Counted from the first letter of the stretch, positions 25,952-35,586 are shown. The stretch is 64,000 nt of DNA from Pseudomonas maioricensis (GCF_022790535.1 NZ_LOHG01000002.1:466254-530253); one strand, 5' to 3'. Notes: generated from the sequence alone by a model not told the origin. Program-made: numbers and translations.

Positions 25952-27715
25952 ATGCATGCCATCAGCTTTATTCAGGATTTGGCAGTGATCATGCTGGTGG
26001 CTGGCGTCGTGACCATCCTCTTTCATCGCCTCAAACAGCCTGTGGTGCTGGGCTACATCGTCGCCGGTTTTATCATCGGCCCGCATACACCGCCATTCGG
26101 GCTGATCCACGACGAAGACACCATCAAAACCCTCGCCGAGCTGGGGGTTATCTTCCTGATGTTTTGCCTCGGGCTGGAGTTCAGCCTGCGAAAGCTGTTC
26201 AAGGTAGGCGCTACAGCCTTTATCGCGGCGTTTCTCGAAATCACCCTGATGATATGGATCGGGTATGAGATCGGTCAGTACTTTGGCTGGAGCACCATGG
26301 ATTCGCTGTTCCTTGGCGCGATCCTGGCGATTTCTTCGACGACCATCATCGTCAAGGCCCTCAACGATCTGAAAATGAAGAATCAGCCCTTCGCGCAGTT
26401 GATTTTCGGCGTGCTTATTGTTGAGGACATTCTGGGGATCGGCATTATCGCGTTGCTGTCCGGGATCGCAGTCAGCGGGTCGGTCAGTTCGGGGGAGGTG
26501 TTTTCAACTGTCGGCAAGCTCTCGCTGTTCATGATCGTGGCATTGGTCATCGGGATTTTGCTGGTCCCGCGTTTGCTGGCCTACGTGGCGAAGTTCGAAA
26601 GCAATGAAATGCTGCTGATCACCGTGCTCGGTCTGTGTTTCGGGTTCTGCCTGCTGGTGGTCAAGCTGGAATACAGCATGGTGCTGGGTGCGTTCCTGAT
26701 CGGCGCGATCATGGCCGAGTCGCGCCAATTGCTGAAAATTGAGCGCCTGATCGAGCCTATTCGTGACATGTTCAGCGCTATCTTCTTCGTGGCTATTGGC
26801 TTGATGATTGATCCCGCTATCCTTGTGCAATACGCTTGGCCGATTGCGGTGATCACCGTCGCCGTTGTCCTCGGCAAGATGCTCTCCTGTGGGCTTGGCG
26901 CATTTCTCGCCGGTAACGACGGAAAGACTTCGCTGCGGGTGGGCATGGGCCTGTCACAGATTGGCGAGTTTTCTTTCATCATCGCGGCGCTGGGCATGAC
27001 CTTGCAGGTCACCAGTGACTTCCTCTACCCGGTAGCGGTCGCCGTTTCAGCGATCACTACCTTGCTGACGCCTTATCTGATTCGCGGTGCTGACCCGCTC
27101 TCGAACCAGTTGGCGAACATCATGCCTCGCCGCGTAGCGCGTGTGTTTGGCATGTACGGTGAGTGGCTACGCAGCATCCAGCCGCAAGGTGAGGGTGCGC
27201 TGCTGGCGTCGATGATCCGGCGGATTCTGTTGCAGGTCGGGGTCAATCTGGCTTTGGTCGTGGCCATATTCTTCTGTGGCGGCTATTTCGCCGAGCGTAT
27301 CGGCGTGTACATCAGTGACTGGGTCAGCGACGTAGGTCAGCAGAAAGCCTGGATTTGCGGGGCTGCGTTGTTGCTCTCGTTACCATTCCTGATCGCGGCT
27401 TATCGCAAGCTCAAGGCGTTGTCGATGTTGCTGGCGGAAATGGGCGTCAAGCCGGAAATGGCCGGCCGGCATACGGCGCGAGTGCGCAAGGTGATCGCAG
27501 AGGTGATTCCTCTGCTGTCTTTACTGGTGATCTTCGTGATGCTCGCGGCGCTGTCCGCGAGCATTCTGCCGACCAACGAACTGCTGATTCTGATCGCCGT
27601 GATCGCCGCCATTGTCGCGGCAGTAGCATGGCGCTGGTTCATCAGAGTACATACGCGTATGCAGATCGCGTTGCTGGAGACGCTGGGCAATAACCAGGAG
27701 TCGAATGGGCACTAG
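25952..27715 (+). CDS. CPA2-family cation:proton antiporter (KefB-like, no RCK domain)
   Basis: This 587-residue membrane protein has the Na+/H+ exchanger domain over residues 1-385 with conserved LKQPVVLGYIVAGFIIGP, FLMFCLGLEF, AISSTTIIVKAL and GLSQIGEFSFI segments. The C-terminal 180 residues contain further membrane helices rather than the TrkA_N/RCK nucleotide-binding domain of KefB/KefC, so it is not gated by that domain. Probable role is K+ or Na+ exchange for protons. The ATG is preceded by AAGGAG 8 nt upstream. Confidence 0.9.
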   Translation: MHAISFIQDLAVIMLVAGVVTILFHRLKQPVVLGYIVAGFIIGPHTPPFGLIHDEDTIKTLAELGVIFLMFCLGLEFSLRKLFKVGATAFIAAFLEITLMIWIGYEIGQYFGWSTMDSLFLGAILAISSTTIIVKALNDLKMKNQPFAQLIFGVLIVEDILGIGIIALLSGIAVSGSVSSGEVFSTVGKLSLFMIVALVIGILLVPRLLAYVAKFESNEMLLITVLGLCFGFCLLVVKLEYSMVLGAFLIGAIMAESRQLLKIERLIEPIRDMFSAIFFVAIGLMIDPAILVQYAWPIAVITVAVVLGKMLSCGLGAFLAGNDGKTSLRVGMGLSQIGEFSFIIAALGMTLQVTSDFLYPVAVAVSAITTLLTPYLIRGADPLSNQLANIMPRRVARVFGMYGEWLRSIQPQGEGALLASMIRRILLQVGVNLALVVAIFFCGGYFAERIGVYISDWVSDVGQQKAWICGAALLLSLPFLIAAYRKLKALSMLLAEMGVKPEMAGRHTARVRKVIAEVIPLLSLLVIFVMLAALSASILPTNELLILIAVIAAIVAAVAWRWFIRVHTRMQIALLETLGNNQESNGH

Positions 27716-27744
27716 CGGCCCGGTTGAAGCCTGATAACTGGGTA

Positions 27745-27829
27745 CTGTAGGAGTTGTCGGAGGTTACGACGGCGCCGATAGCGGTTTGCCTGACACACCG
27801 CTATTCGCAGCCTTCGGCAGCTCCTACAG
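27745..27829. repeat. REP/BIME hairpin, CTGTAGGAGTTGTCGG family
   Basis: CTGTAGGAGTTGTCGGAGG pairs imperfectly with CCTTCGGCAGCTCCTACAG between the convergent antiporter and SMI1/KNR4 genes. Confidence 0.8.
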
Positions 27830-27844
27830 ATCAGGTAATGCGGC

Positions 27845-28252
27845 TCAGCTTTCCAGCCAGACGTCCCGCGCCCAGTGCCAGACCGATTCCCAGCTTTCTT
27901 CGGTGACCAGCTCTTCTTCGCCGGACCACAACACCACCGTGCCGTCTTCTTCAACACAGTAGTAGTCTTCACCGTCCTGACAGATCGGGATCAGCTCGCG
28001 TGGCACGCCAATATCCCAGGCAGAGGCCGCGACCTCAGGCAGATAAGTATGCGATCCGGGGTCGGTAACCGTAACCGGCTCCAGGCTGCCGTACACCACG
28101 TCGCTTACCGTCAGGAGAAATTCCTTGAAGACGAAGGGGATATTGATGAACAGCTGTTCTTCGACCTCAACGAGTTGGTCCTCGTCGGGCAGCTCCAGCG
28201 GAACCGGAACAGGTTCATTCGCTTCGCGTAATTGTTCAATGACTTCTTCCAC
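27845..28252 (-). CDS. SMI1/KNR4 (SUKH) superfamily protein
   Basis: This 135-residue acidic protein fits the SUKH fold: LPDEDQLVEVEEQL, IPFVFKEFLLTVSD, a middle loop with LIPICQDGEDYYCV and a Trp-rich end (SWESVWHWARDVW). SUKH members are often immunity proteins to secreted toxins, but this one stands alone without any toxin gene, so a housekeeping role conserved in pseudomonads is as likely. The start is GTG at 28252, with GGAG 7 nt upstream. Confidence 0.75.
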   Translation of the reverse strand: MEEVIEQLREANEPVPVPLELPDEDQLVEVEEQLFINIPFVFKEFLLTVSDVVYGSLEPVTVTDPGSHTYLPEVAASAWDIGVPRELIPICQDGEDYYCVEEDGTVVLWSGEEELVTEESWESVWHWARDVWLES

Positions 28253-28337
28253 GGCCTGGCTCCTCTGACTTGATGGCGCGGTTTATACAGTAGCTTAAAG
28301 CCTTTCTCAAAATAACTATCCCAACGGATAAACAAAA

Positions 28338-28357
28338 ACCCCGGACAAGTCCGGGGT
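28338..28357 (-). terminator. Rho-independent terminator of the Tim44-like gene
   Basis: The stem ACCCCGGAC/GTCCGGGGT has a 2-nt centre and is followed on the minus strand by TTTTTGTTTA. Confidence 0.88.
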
Positions 28358-28383
28358 TCTGCTGATGCGTGAAGCTGTCTGGA

Positions 28384-29235
28384 TCAGCCGTTCTGGCGGA
28401 TACCAGCAACCAGCCAAGGCTGATTCTCGCCTTGTGGGCGTTCCATGTTCCAGCTTTCGCTGAACACTTCGCCTTGGTCAAAGCGCGAAGATTTGGAAAC
28501 ACCGCTGAAGGTCAGCGTAGCGATGGTCTTGTCAGCGCGATCATCCAGGCCGTCCAGTTGCACGGTCAGGTTGTCGATGTAAGTCGACTGGAACGCGTCG
28601 CCCAGATCTGCACGCTCTTTCTTCAGGAACTGCAGCATTTGCGGGGTCACGAACTCTTCGATCTTGTCCATCTCGTTCGCGTCCCAGTGCTGCTGCAGCG
28701 ACTGGAAGTGGCTGCGAGCGGCTTCAAGGAAGCGCGTTTCGTTGAACCAGGCCGGAGCGTTGATCACCGGAGCGGCTGCCGATGCTGCACCCGAACCACC
28801 GAAAATCGAGTTCTGGGCAGGCTGTTGAGCGGCTTCACGCTGATAGGTCATCGGACCAGCAGCAGTAGCCATTTGCTCGCCTTGTTGCTTACGACGACGA
28901 GCCGCGATGAAGCGGAAGATCAGGAAGGCAATAACCGCCATGATCAGGATGTCGAAGATTTGCATCCCCTGGAAGCCGTCGCCCATGAACATGGAAGCGA
29001 GCAGGCCGCCGGCAGCGATACCGGCCAATGGGCCGAGCCAGCGGGAAGCACCGCTAGCAGCAGGGCGACCAGCAGCGGTTGGCGCTGCAGCTGGAGTGGT
29101 CGGAGTGGCTTGGCGCGACTGGTGACTTGGCGCCGAGCCCATGCTCTTGCCGCCACCGAAACGCGCAGCGTTGGCTTCAAAGCTCATGGTGAGCCCGATG
29201 CACAGCGCCATAGCGATGCTTAGAAAACGTTGCAT
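28384..29235 (-). CDS. Tim44-like domain membrane protein
   Basis: This 283-residue protein has a signal peptide or first helix (MQRFLSIAMALCIGLTMSFEANA), a Gly/Ala/Pro-rich region, one or two membrane helices (near 67-86 and 93-111) and a C-terminal Tim44-like domain of about 140 residues (FLEAARSHFQSLQQHWDANE to the end). In bacteria this domain's role is unknown; in mitochondria Tim44 docks the import motor. The start at 29235 is chosen because it opens the signal peptide; the in-frame codons up to 29568 read through a REP and are rejected. A good terminator follows. Confidence 0.85.
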   Translation of the reverse strand: MQRFLSIAMALCIGLTMSFEANAARFGGGKSMGSAPSHQSRQATPTTPAAAPTAAGRPAASGASRWLGPLAGIAAGGLLASMFMGDGFQGMQIFDILIMAVIAFLIFRFIAARRRKQQGEQMATAAGPMTYQREAAQQPAQNSIFGGSGAASAAAPVINAPAWFNETRFLEAARSHFQSLQQHWDANEMDKIEEFVTPQMLQFLKKERADLGDAFQSTYIDNLTVQLDGLDDRADKTIATLTFSGVSKSSRFDQGEVFSESWNMERPQGENQPWLVAGIRQNG

Positions 29236-29580
29236 AAGGGTATTCCCGTTTTGTGGATTGCACGCGCGCCATATTGCATAGGGCATATGTGTCTGGCTAG
29301 CGGCCAAGTGTTTCCGGCTTTTGCGTAATTGCCCAAGACCCTGTGTAGGTTGGTCCGTAGGGCCTTGGTTAAAGTTCTGTAGGACAGATCGCCGGACAGT
29401 GTCATCTATATGGAGGTGACCGGGGGCGGATTCAATCTGCTGCTGCATTGCTGCTGTCTGTGGGAGCTGGGCTTGCCCGCGATAAGGCTGGATACGATTC
29501 ACATGAAACCGCGTTGACCTTATCGCGGGCAAGCCCAGCTCCCACAGGAAGTATTTCCATTCAGACACCGAGTCAACAGT
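29236..29580. other. Intergenic region between uvrD and the Tim44-like gene
   Basis: This gap holds one REP hairpin (29458-29547). The stretch 29236-29457 should contain the Tim44-like gene promoter on the minus strand; I see no further gene. Confidence 0.5.
29458..29547. repeat. REP/BIME hairpin, CTGTGGGAGCTGGGCTTGCC family
   Basis: CTGTGGGAGCTGGGCTTGCC pairs with GGCAAGCCCAGCTCCCACAG without mismatch over the outer 20 bp. Confidence 0.88.
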
Positions 29581-31764
29581 CTAAATAGCTTCCAGCTTCG
29601 CGTAGCCCATCATCAGCCACTTGCTGCCTTCTGCGAAGTTGACCTGCACTCTTGCCTGCGCGCCTGCGCCTTCGAAGTTGAGGATCACGCCCTCACCAAA
29701 TACCGCATGCTGCACACGCTGGCCGAGGCTGAAAGAGGTTTCCGGAATCCCGGTGCCGTTGAACAGGTTGCTGGTGCTGACCTTTTGCGTGCCACCGAAT
29801 GGACGGCTAACGCTATTGGACAAGCGTACTTCCTGAATCAGCAGCGGCGGGATTTCACGTACGAAACGAGACACCTTGTTGTAGGTCTCGCTGCCGTACA
29901 GGCGACGAGTTTCCGCATAGGTCATTACCAGTTGCTGCATGGCGCGAGTAATGCCCACGTAGGCCAGACGCCGTTCTTCTTCGAGACGTCCAGGTTCCTC
30001 CAGGCTCATCTTGTGCGGGAACAGACCTTCTTCCATGCCCACCAGGAACACGTAAGGGAATTCCAGGCCCTTGGCGCTGTGCAAGGTCATCAACTGAATG
30101 CTGTCTTCGTGCTCCTCGGCCTGAGTATCTCCAGCCTCAAGCGAAGCGTGACCCAGGAAAGCAGCCAGTGGCGTCAGCTCCGCGTCTTCTTCGCTGTTTT
30201 CGAAGTTGCGCGCGGCGCTGACCAGTTCCTCAAGGTTTTCTACCCGGGCCTGGCCTTTTTCGCCTTTCTCTTCCTTGTGGTAATTGATCAGCCCGGACTG
30301 CTCGATGACGGTCTGTGTCATCAAGTGCAGCGGCATTTCCATAACCTTGGCGGCGAGGTTTTCGATCAGTTCGACAAAACCATTCAGCGCGCCTGCTGCA
30401 CGGCCGGTCAGGCCTTTGTTAGCGATCAATTGGCGAGTGGCTTCCCACATCGATACGTCGGCATGACGAGCGTGCTGACGTATCGCTTCGACGGTTTTCT
30501 CGCCAATGCCGCGGGCCGGAACGTTGATAACCCGCTCAAGTGCTGCATCATTGCCTCGGCCTTCCAGCAAACGCAGGTAAGCCATGGCGTTCTTGATTTC
30601 CATACGTTCGAAGAAGCGTTGGCCGCCATAAATACGGTAGGGAATCCGTTCACGCAGTAATGCTTCTTCAAGCACCCGTGATTGGGCGTTGGAGCGATAC
30701 AGAATGGCGATTTCGCTACGTGCCAGCCCAGTCTTGAGGGCACTTTCGATGGTTTCCACGACATAGCGGGCTTCGTCGTGTTCGTTGAAGGCTGCGTACA
30801 GATTGATCAGCTCTCCATCGCCGACATCAGTCCACAGCTCTTTGCCCATACGGCCGCTGTTATTGATGATCAGCCCGTTGGCGGCCTTGAGGATACTGGC
30901 GGTGGAGCGGTAGTTCTGTTCCAGACGTATGACTTCGGTGTCCGGGAAGTCAGAAGAATACTGGTGGATGTTTTCGATCTTCGCGCCGCGCCAGCCATAA
31001 ATAGACTGGTCGTCATCGCCAACTACCATCAGGCTGTCGCCGCCCTGCGCCAGCAAGCGCAGCCAGGCGTATTGCACGGCGTTGGTGTCCTGGAATTCGT
31101 CGACCAGTACATGCCGGAAGCGTCGCTGGTAATGGGCGAGGAGGCCAGGATTGTCGCGCCACAGGTCGAGCGCGCGCAGCAGCAGCTCGGAGAAGTCGAT
31201 CACCCCGGCGCGCTGACAGGCGACTTCGTAGGCTTCGTAGATCGACTTCATGGTGGTCAGGAACAGATCACCGCTGGCTTGAATATGCTTGGGACGCAGG
31301 CCTTCGTCTTTCTGGCCGTTGATAAACCACTGGGCTTGTTTGACGGGCCAGCGCTGTTCGTCCAGCCCGAGCTCGCGGATCACGCGTTTGACCAAGCGGG
31401 CCTGGTCGTCGCTGTCCAGGATCTGGAAGGTCTGCGCCAGATTGGCTTCCTGCCAGTGCGCGCGCAACAAGCGGTGCGCAAGGCCGTGAAACGTGCCGAC
31501 CCACATGCCTGCCGGGTTAATACCCATCAGCTGTTCGATCCGGTGGCGCATTTCTGCTGCCGCCTTGTTGGTGAAGGTCACCGACAGGATCGAGTGCGGC
31601 GAGGCTTGCTCGACCTGGATCAACCAGGCGATGCGATGCACCAGCACACGGGTTTTGCCGGAACCAGCGCCGGCCAGAACCAACTGACGACCCACGGAGG
31701 CAGCTACGGCCTGACGTTGGGCATCGTTGAGGGAGTTAAGCAGAAGGGAGAGATCATCGCGCAT
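29581..31764 (-). CDS. uvrD: DNA helicase II (UvrD)
   Basis: This 727-residue superfamily 1 helicase unwinds 3'-tailed DNA in nucleotide-excision and mismatch repair. Visible motifs are the Q motif LNDAQRQAV (12-20), Walker A AGAGSGKT (31-38), motif II VDEFQDTN, motif III GDDDQSIYGWRGA, motif IV LEQNYRST, motif V TLHSAKGLEF and motif VI VGITRAM. The C-terminus has the UvrD tail (QHAVFGEGVILNFEGAG). Length fits. The neighbouring GGDEF/EAL gene is divergent; the same pairing is present in P. aeruginosa (PA5443/PA5442, from memory). Confidence 0.96.
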   Translation of the reverse strand: MRDDLSLLLNSLNDAQRQAVAASVGRQLVLAGAGSGKTRVLVHRIAWLIQVEQASPHSILSVTFTNKAAAEMRHRIEQLMGINPAGMWVGTFHGLAHRLLRAHWQEANLAQTFQILDSDDQARLVKRVIRELGLDEQRWPVKQAQWFINGQKDEGLRPKHIQASGDLFLTTMKSIYEAYEVACQRAGVIDFSELLLRALDLWRDNPGLLAHYQRRFRHVLVDEFQDTNAVQYAWLRLLAQGGDSLMVVGDDDQSIYGWRGAKIENIHQYSSDFPDTEVIRLEQNYRSTASILKAANGLIINNSGRMGKELWTDVGDGELINLYAAFNEHDEARYVVETIESALKTGLARSEIAILYRSNAQSRVLEEALLRERIPYRIYGGQRFFERMEIKNAMAYLRLLEGRGNDAALERVINVPARGIGEKTVEAIRQHARHADVSMWEATRQLIANKGLTGRAAGALNGFVELIENLAAKVMEMPLHLMTQTVIEQSGLINYHKEEKGEKGQARVENLEELVSAARNFENSEEDAELTPLAAFLGHASLEAGDTQAEEHEDSIQLMTLHSAKGLEFPYVFLVGMEEGLFPHKMSLEEPGRLEEERRLAYVGITRAMQQLVMTYAETRRLYGSETYNKVSRFVREIPPLLIQEVRLSNSVSRPFGGTQKVSTSNLFNGTGIPETSFSLGQRVQHAVFGEGVILNFEGAGAQARVQVNFAEGSKWLMMGYAKLEAI

Positions 31765-32001
31765 CGACGCATTCTAGGGTGCCGAGCGAAACCGGGCAAA
31801 CCATGCTTTGCCCGAATCGACAAAAGTGCGCTCGGCGACGATCGGCAGGCAATCATCCGTACTGACCGGATGTCCGAATTAGACGAGCACAATGAGCCAA
31901 GTGGCGAACTGCCATTTAATATGAGGGGAGACGTTTGGTCTCTGGTGGCGCTTGTGTATGCTCCCTGCACGTTCAAGGCCACACCATTATAAGAAACCGC
32001 C

Positions 32002-34509
32002 ATGACTTCAAGTTTTAGCGCTACAGCTACCTCTCGGGTAGACCGGCGCAATATCCGCAAGCAGTACGCCAGCCAGTTGGCGGTCGAGCGCACGCGCATG
32101 CTGTATCAAGGCTCGTTGCTGCCCACACTGTTCATGTTGATCAATGGTTTGGTCTGCGCCTGGCTGTTGTGGGGGCCGGAGCGTTATCTGCTGGTGGGCG
32201 TCTGGCTCGGCTGGCTTGCCGCATTGGTAGGTTTGCGGATATTTCAGGTCGCCGCCTTTCGCTCTGCATCCGCCGAGCGCCGTGCGCTACCGATCTGGGG
32301 GCAGACATTTCTGTTGGGCACCTGTGCCAGCGGACTGACGCTGGCCAGCGCGGCACTCGTGTTGGTGCCTGTCGAGAACTTTCAGCAGCAAGCCTGGGTA
32401 TTTGGCCTGATCGGCGTAGCGACGCTCTCCGCGAGTGTCGCCTACGCGGTGAGCATTACCGCATTTCTCACGTTCACCCTGGCGTGTCTCTTGCCTCCCA
32501 TTATCTATTCATTCTGGGGCGGGGATGTTCCTTTGCGGGGCTGGGGATGGTTGGGGTTGATCCTGTTACTGGCCTTGAGCGTTGTCGCCTGGCAGGTTAA
32601 CCGTCTGATTCATCGAGGGCTGATCAGGCGCTTTCAGAATCAGGCGCTGATCGATTTTTTGCAGCAGGCTCAGGCTCAGAGCGAGCAACTCAATACTGAG
32701 CTTGCCCGGGAAATAGAGCACCGTCGAAAAGCCGAACGTAGTCTGCTTGAAGCTCAGGCCGAGTTGGAGACTCGGGTGGTACAGCGCACTCAGGAGCTGG
32801 AGGAAGCCAATCTTGCCCTGAGTAAAAGCCCGCCCCGGCTGGCGGCGACCGTATTCGAGGCGGCCAGTGAAGGCATCGTCATCTTCGATCCGGACTACAA
32901 CATTCTCGCGGTTAATCAGGCTTTCAGCCGAGTGACCGGCTATGAACAAGAGGATATGGTCGGACGTAAAGTGACCGATATCGCGAGCAGCCGCGATGCG
33001 CGACGACACTTTCAAGTCATTCATCAGGCACTTGAGCAAACCGGATGCTGGGAAGGCGAGTTGGTAGAAACCCGCAAGAATGGCGAGCTGTACCCACAGT
33101 GGCTGCATTTGAGCGTGGTGCGGGATATTGCTGGCAATATGAGCCATATCGTTGGCTTCTTTGCCGATCTGTCTGCGCGTAGGCAGTCCGAAGAGCGCAT
33201 GCGCTATCTGACTCATTACGATGAGCTGACCGGGCTCGCCAATCGGTCGCTGTTCAAGGAACGCCTGCACGAAGCCAATCAACGGGTGCGGCAAGGCGGC
33301 AGGAGCCTGGCGCTGCTGCACATCAATCTGGACCGGTTCAAACTACTCAATGACAGCCTCGGTCATGAAGTTGCCGACCAGTTGCTTAAACAGGTCTCGC
33401 GTCGTCTGGGCAGTACCTTGCCGGAAGCGGACACCATTGCCAGATTGTCTGGCGATGAATTTGCGGTGCTGTTCGACTCGTACGGCAGTCTGTCCAGTCT
33501 GACCCGCGTCACCACGCGCCTGCTGGCCAAGCTGAGAACGCCCATCTCCGTAGCGGGCCATGAACTGGTTGTCAGTGCGTCAGTCGGTATCAGCCTGTTG
33601 CCGGATTCGGCGCGGGAAATTTCGGCGTTGGTCAATCAGGCCAACATCGCGATGCAGCACGCCAAGCACCTGGGCGGTAACAACTTCCAGTTCTTCACCG
33701 AAAGCCTGCAAGCCAGCACCCTTGAGCGTCTGCAACTGGAGATTCAACTGCGTCGGGCGATTGAAGGCCGACAGTTGGAGGTTTTCTACCAACCCAAGCT
33801 GTCATTGGCGACAGGACGTCTCGATGCTGCGGAGGCCCTCGTGCGCTGGCGTCACCCGGAGCGCGGCATGGTGCCGCCTGGAGACTTCATCAGCCTGGCT
33901 GAAGAGACTGGCCTGATTGTTTCCATTGGCGAGATTGTCCTGCGCGAAGCCTGCCGCCAGGCATGTGAATGGCAGCGCCAAGGGCTTGAGCCCATTCGGG
34001 TATCAGTCAATCTGTCGGTGCATCAGTTACGTCAGGGCAAACTGGTCAGCCTGGTGCGGCAAGTACTGGAGGAAACCGGACTGGCGCCTCACTGGCTGGA
34101 GCTGGAGCTGACCGAAAGCCAATTGCTCGACAATGTCGAGCACATCATCACCACTTTCCAACAGTTACGGGAATTGGGGGTGAAGCTGGCCATTGACGAT
34201 TTTGGCACGGGTTACTCGTCCTTGAGCTACCTCAAACGCTTCCCCGTGGACTACGTGAAAATCGATCAGGCGTTCATTCGCGGGTTGGGCGAGGGCACCG
34301 AAGACGCCGCAATTACCCGCGCCATTATCGCCATGGCGCATAGCCTGGGTTTGAAAGTGGTCGCGGAAGGTGTGGAAACTCAGACGCAGCTGGACTTCCT
34401 GCGCAGCAATGGTTGCGATGAGGTGCAGGGGTATTTGATCAGTCGGCCGATTGAGGCAGAGGTTCTGGCTGAAGTTCTGAGGGAAAACGCGAGCCAGATC
34501 TGGCATTGA
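32002..34509 (+). CDS. Membrane PAS-GGDEF-EAL cyclic-di-GMP protein
   Basis: This 835-residue protein has about six membrane helices in residues 37-199, a coiled coil near 213-275, a PAS domain at about 280-393, a GGDEF domain at 400-560 and an EAL domain at 575-830. The cyclase signature reads SGDEF (483-487), a variant that can still be active. The phosphodiesterase signature EALVRW is intact at 611-616, with ELTESQLLDN and DDFGTGYSSLSYL. It probably makes or breaks c-di-GMP in response to a membrane or PAS-bound signal. It is divergent from uvrD across 237 bp. Confidence 0.92.
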   Translation: MTSSFSATATSRVDRRNIRKQYASQLAVERTRMLYQGSLLPTLFMLINGLVCAWLLWGPERYLLVGVWLGWLAALVGLRIFQVAAFRSASAERRALPIWGQTFLLGTCASGLTLASAALVLVPVENFQQQAWVFGLIGVATLSASVAYAVSITAFLTFTLACLLPPIIYSFWGGDVPLRGWGWLGLILLLALSVVAWQVNRLIHRGLIRRFQNQALIDFLQQAQAQSEQLNTELAREIEHRRKAERSLLEAQAELETRVVQRTQELEEANLALSKSPPRLAATVFEAASEGIVIFDPDYNILAVNQAFSRVTGYEQEDMVGRKVTDIASSRDARRHFQVIHQALEQTGCWEGELVETRKNGELYPQWLHLSVVRDIAGNMSHIVGFFADLSARRQSEERMRYLTHYDELTGLANRSLFKERLHEANQRVRQGGRSLALLHINLDRFKLLNDSLGHEVADQLLKQVSRRLGSTLPEADTIARLSGDEFAVLFDSYGSLSSLTRVTTRLLAKLRTPISVAGHELVVSASVGISLLPDSAREISALVNQANIAMQHAKHLGGNNFQFFTESLQASTLERLQLEIQLRRAIEGRQLEVFYQPKLSLATGRLDAAEALVRWRHPERGMVPPGDFISLAEETGLIVSIGEIVLREACRQACEWQRQGLEPIRVSVNLSVHQLRQGKLVSLVRQVLEETGLAPHWLELELTESQLLDNVEHIITTFQQLRELGVKLAIDDFGTGYSSLSYLKRFPVDYVKIDQAFIRGLGEGTEDAAITRAIIAMAHSLGLKVVAEGVETQTQLDFLRSNGCDEVQGYLISRPIEAEVLAEVLRENASQIWH

Positions 34510-34601
34510 TGTGGGAAAGGTCCTATTTCATTGCCTGACTTCTCCCCAAATCGTTCCTGTTTACCTGAGCGGGTTCGTTTAACTGGGCGTCCCGCAGGTC
34601 A

Positions 34602-34616
34602 TGTAGTATAACTACA
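34602..34616. promoter_or_regulatory. HexR/RpiR-type operator upstream of the RpiR regulator gene
   Basis: TGTAGTATAACTACA is a perfect palindrome around one base, 45 bp upstream of the start codon. It fits the TGTARTNNANYTACA-like pattern reported for HexR-type regulators, which suggests autoregulation. Confidence 0.6.
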
Positions 34617-34661
34617 AGAAAGCTACATCCCGTCCCATGCACCTTTGCCGAGTCTGCCCCT

Positions 34662-35528
34662 TTGAATCTGCTGCAACACATTGCCCAGTCACGCCATCTG
34701 TTACGCAAGTCGGAGCTGAAAGTCGCCGACCACGTGCTGCTTGACCCTGCGGCTGTGATGCACAGTTCCATGGCCGATCTGGCGCATAGCGTCGGTATCA
34801 GCGAACCGACCATCGTGCGCTTCTGCCGTGCCATTGGTTGCACCGGCTTTCAGGATCTGAAGCTCAAACTGGCACAGAGCCTTGCGGCTGGAGCCAGCTT
34901 TGGCCAGTTCGCGATCCACGAGGATGATTCGGTCGCGGATTACAGCCTGAAGATTTTCGACACCACGTTGCACACCTTGATGGAAGTGCGGGAAAACCTC
35001 GATCCCCATGCCCTGCAGTTGGCTGTGACGGCCATGGCGGCGGCGAAGCGGGTCGAGTTTTACGGGTTTGGCGCTTCGGGTGCAGTCGCCGCTGATGCTC
35101 AGCATAAGTTCTTCCGGTTGTTGCTCAGTGCAGCGGCCTATTCTGATCCGCATATGCAAGCCATGTCGGCCGTTACGTTGACGCCGACCGACGTTGCGGT
35201 GTGTATTTCTCAGTCCGGGCGCTCCAAGGATCTGCTGATAACCGCGAACCTGGTGCGTGAAACCGGTGCGACGTTGATCACGTTGTGTCCAAGTCAGACG
35301 CCTTTGGCTGAGCTGTCTTCAGTCAATCTGGCTATCGATGTGCACGAAGACACTGAAATCTACACGCCACTAACCTCGCGTATTGCGCATCTGGTGGTCA
35401 TTGACGTGTTGGCAATGGGTGTTGCCATGGCGCGCGGGCCTAGCCTGGTCAACCATCTCAAGAGCGTAAAGCGCAGCTTGCGCAGCCTTCGTCTTTCGCC
35501 CAAATCGATCAAATCCCACGAGGATTGA
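34662..35528 (+). CDS. RpiR/MurR-family regulator (HexR paralog)
   Basis: This 288-residue regulator has an N-terminal RpiR helix-turn-helix (1-77, with SEPTIVRFCRAIGCTGFQDLK) and a SIS sugar-phosphate-binding domain (about 125-250, YGFGASGAVAADAQHKF and SQSGRSKDLL). It resembles HexR, the regulator of central sugar metabolism, but it is not next to zwf/edd and so is probably a paralog. Its place beside the pyruvate carboxylase genes suggests control of anaplerosis. The start is TTG at 34662 without an obvious ribosome site. A palindromic operator lies just upstream. Confidence 0.85.
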   Translation: MNLLQHIAQSRHLLRKSELKVADHVLLDPAAVMHSSMADLAHSVGISEPTIVRFCRAIGCTGFQDLKLKLAQSLAAGASFGQFAIHEDDSVADYSLKIFDTTLHTLMEVRENLDPHALQLAVTAMAAAKRVEFYGFGASGAVAADAQHKFFRLLLSAAAYSDPHMQAMSAVTLTPTDVAVCISQSGRSKDLLITANLVRETGATLITLCPSQTPLAELSSVNLAIDVHEDTEIYTPLTSRIAHLVVIDVLAMGVAMARGPSLVNHLKSVKRSLRSLRLSPKSIKSHED

Positions 35529-35551
35529 TCCTCGGTATTTTCAAGCAAAAA

Positions 35552-35586
35552 CTGCTGCCAGCGACCTTTCCGGTAGCTGGCAGCAG
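35552..35586 (-). terminator. Hairpin terminator of the small orphan gene
   Basis: The 11-bp perfect stem CTGCTGCCAGC/GCTGGCAGCAG has a 13-nt loop. On the minus strand it is followed by TTTTGCTTGAA, so it serves the minus-strand gene. Confidence 0.7.

Noticed and set aside
27845-28252. SMI1/KNR4 gene as a toxin immunity gene
   Set aside because: There is no polymorphic toxin, Rhs, VgrG or contact-inhibition gene next to it.
28384-29568. 394-residue form of the Tim44-like protein
   Set aside because: The extra 111 codons cross a REP hairpin and precede the signal peptide; the ATG at 29235 is the natural start.
32790-33480. GGDEF domain judged inactive because of SGDEF
   Set aside because: SGDEF is found in some active cyclases, so inactivity cannot be claimed from sequence.
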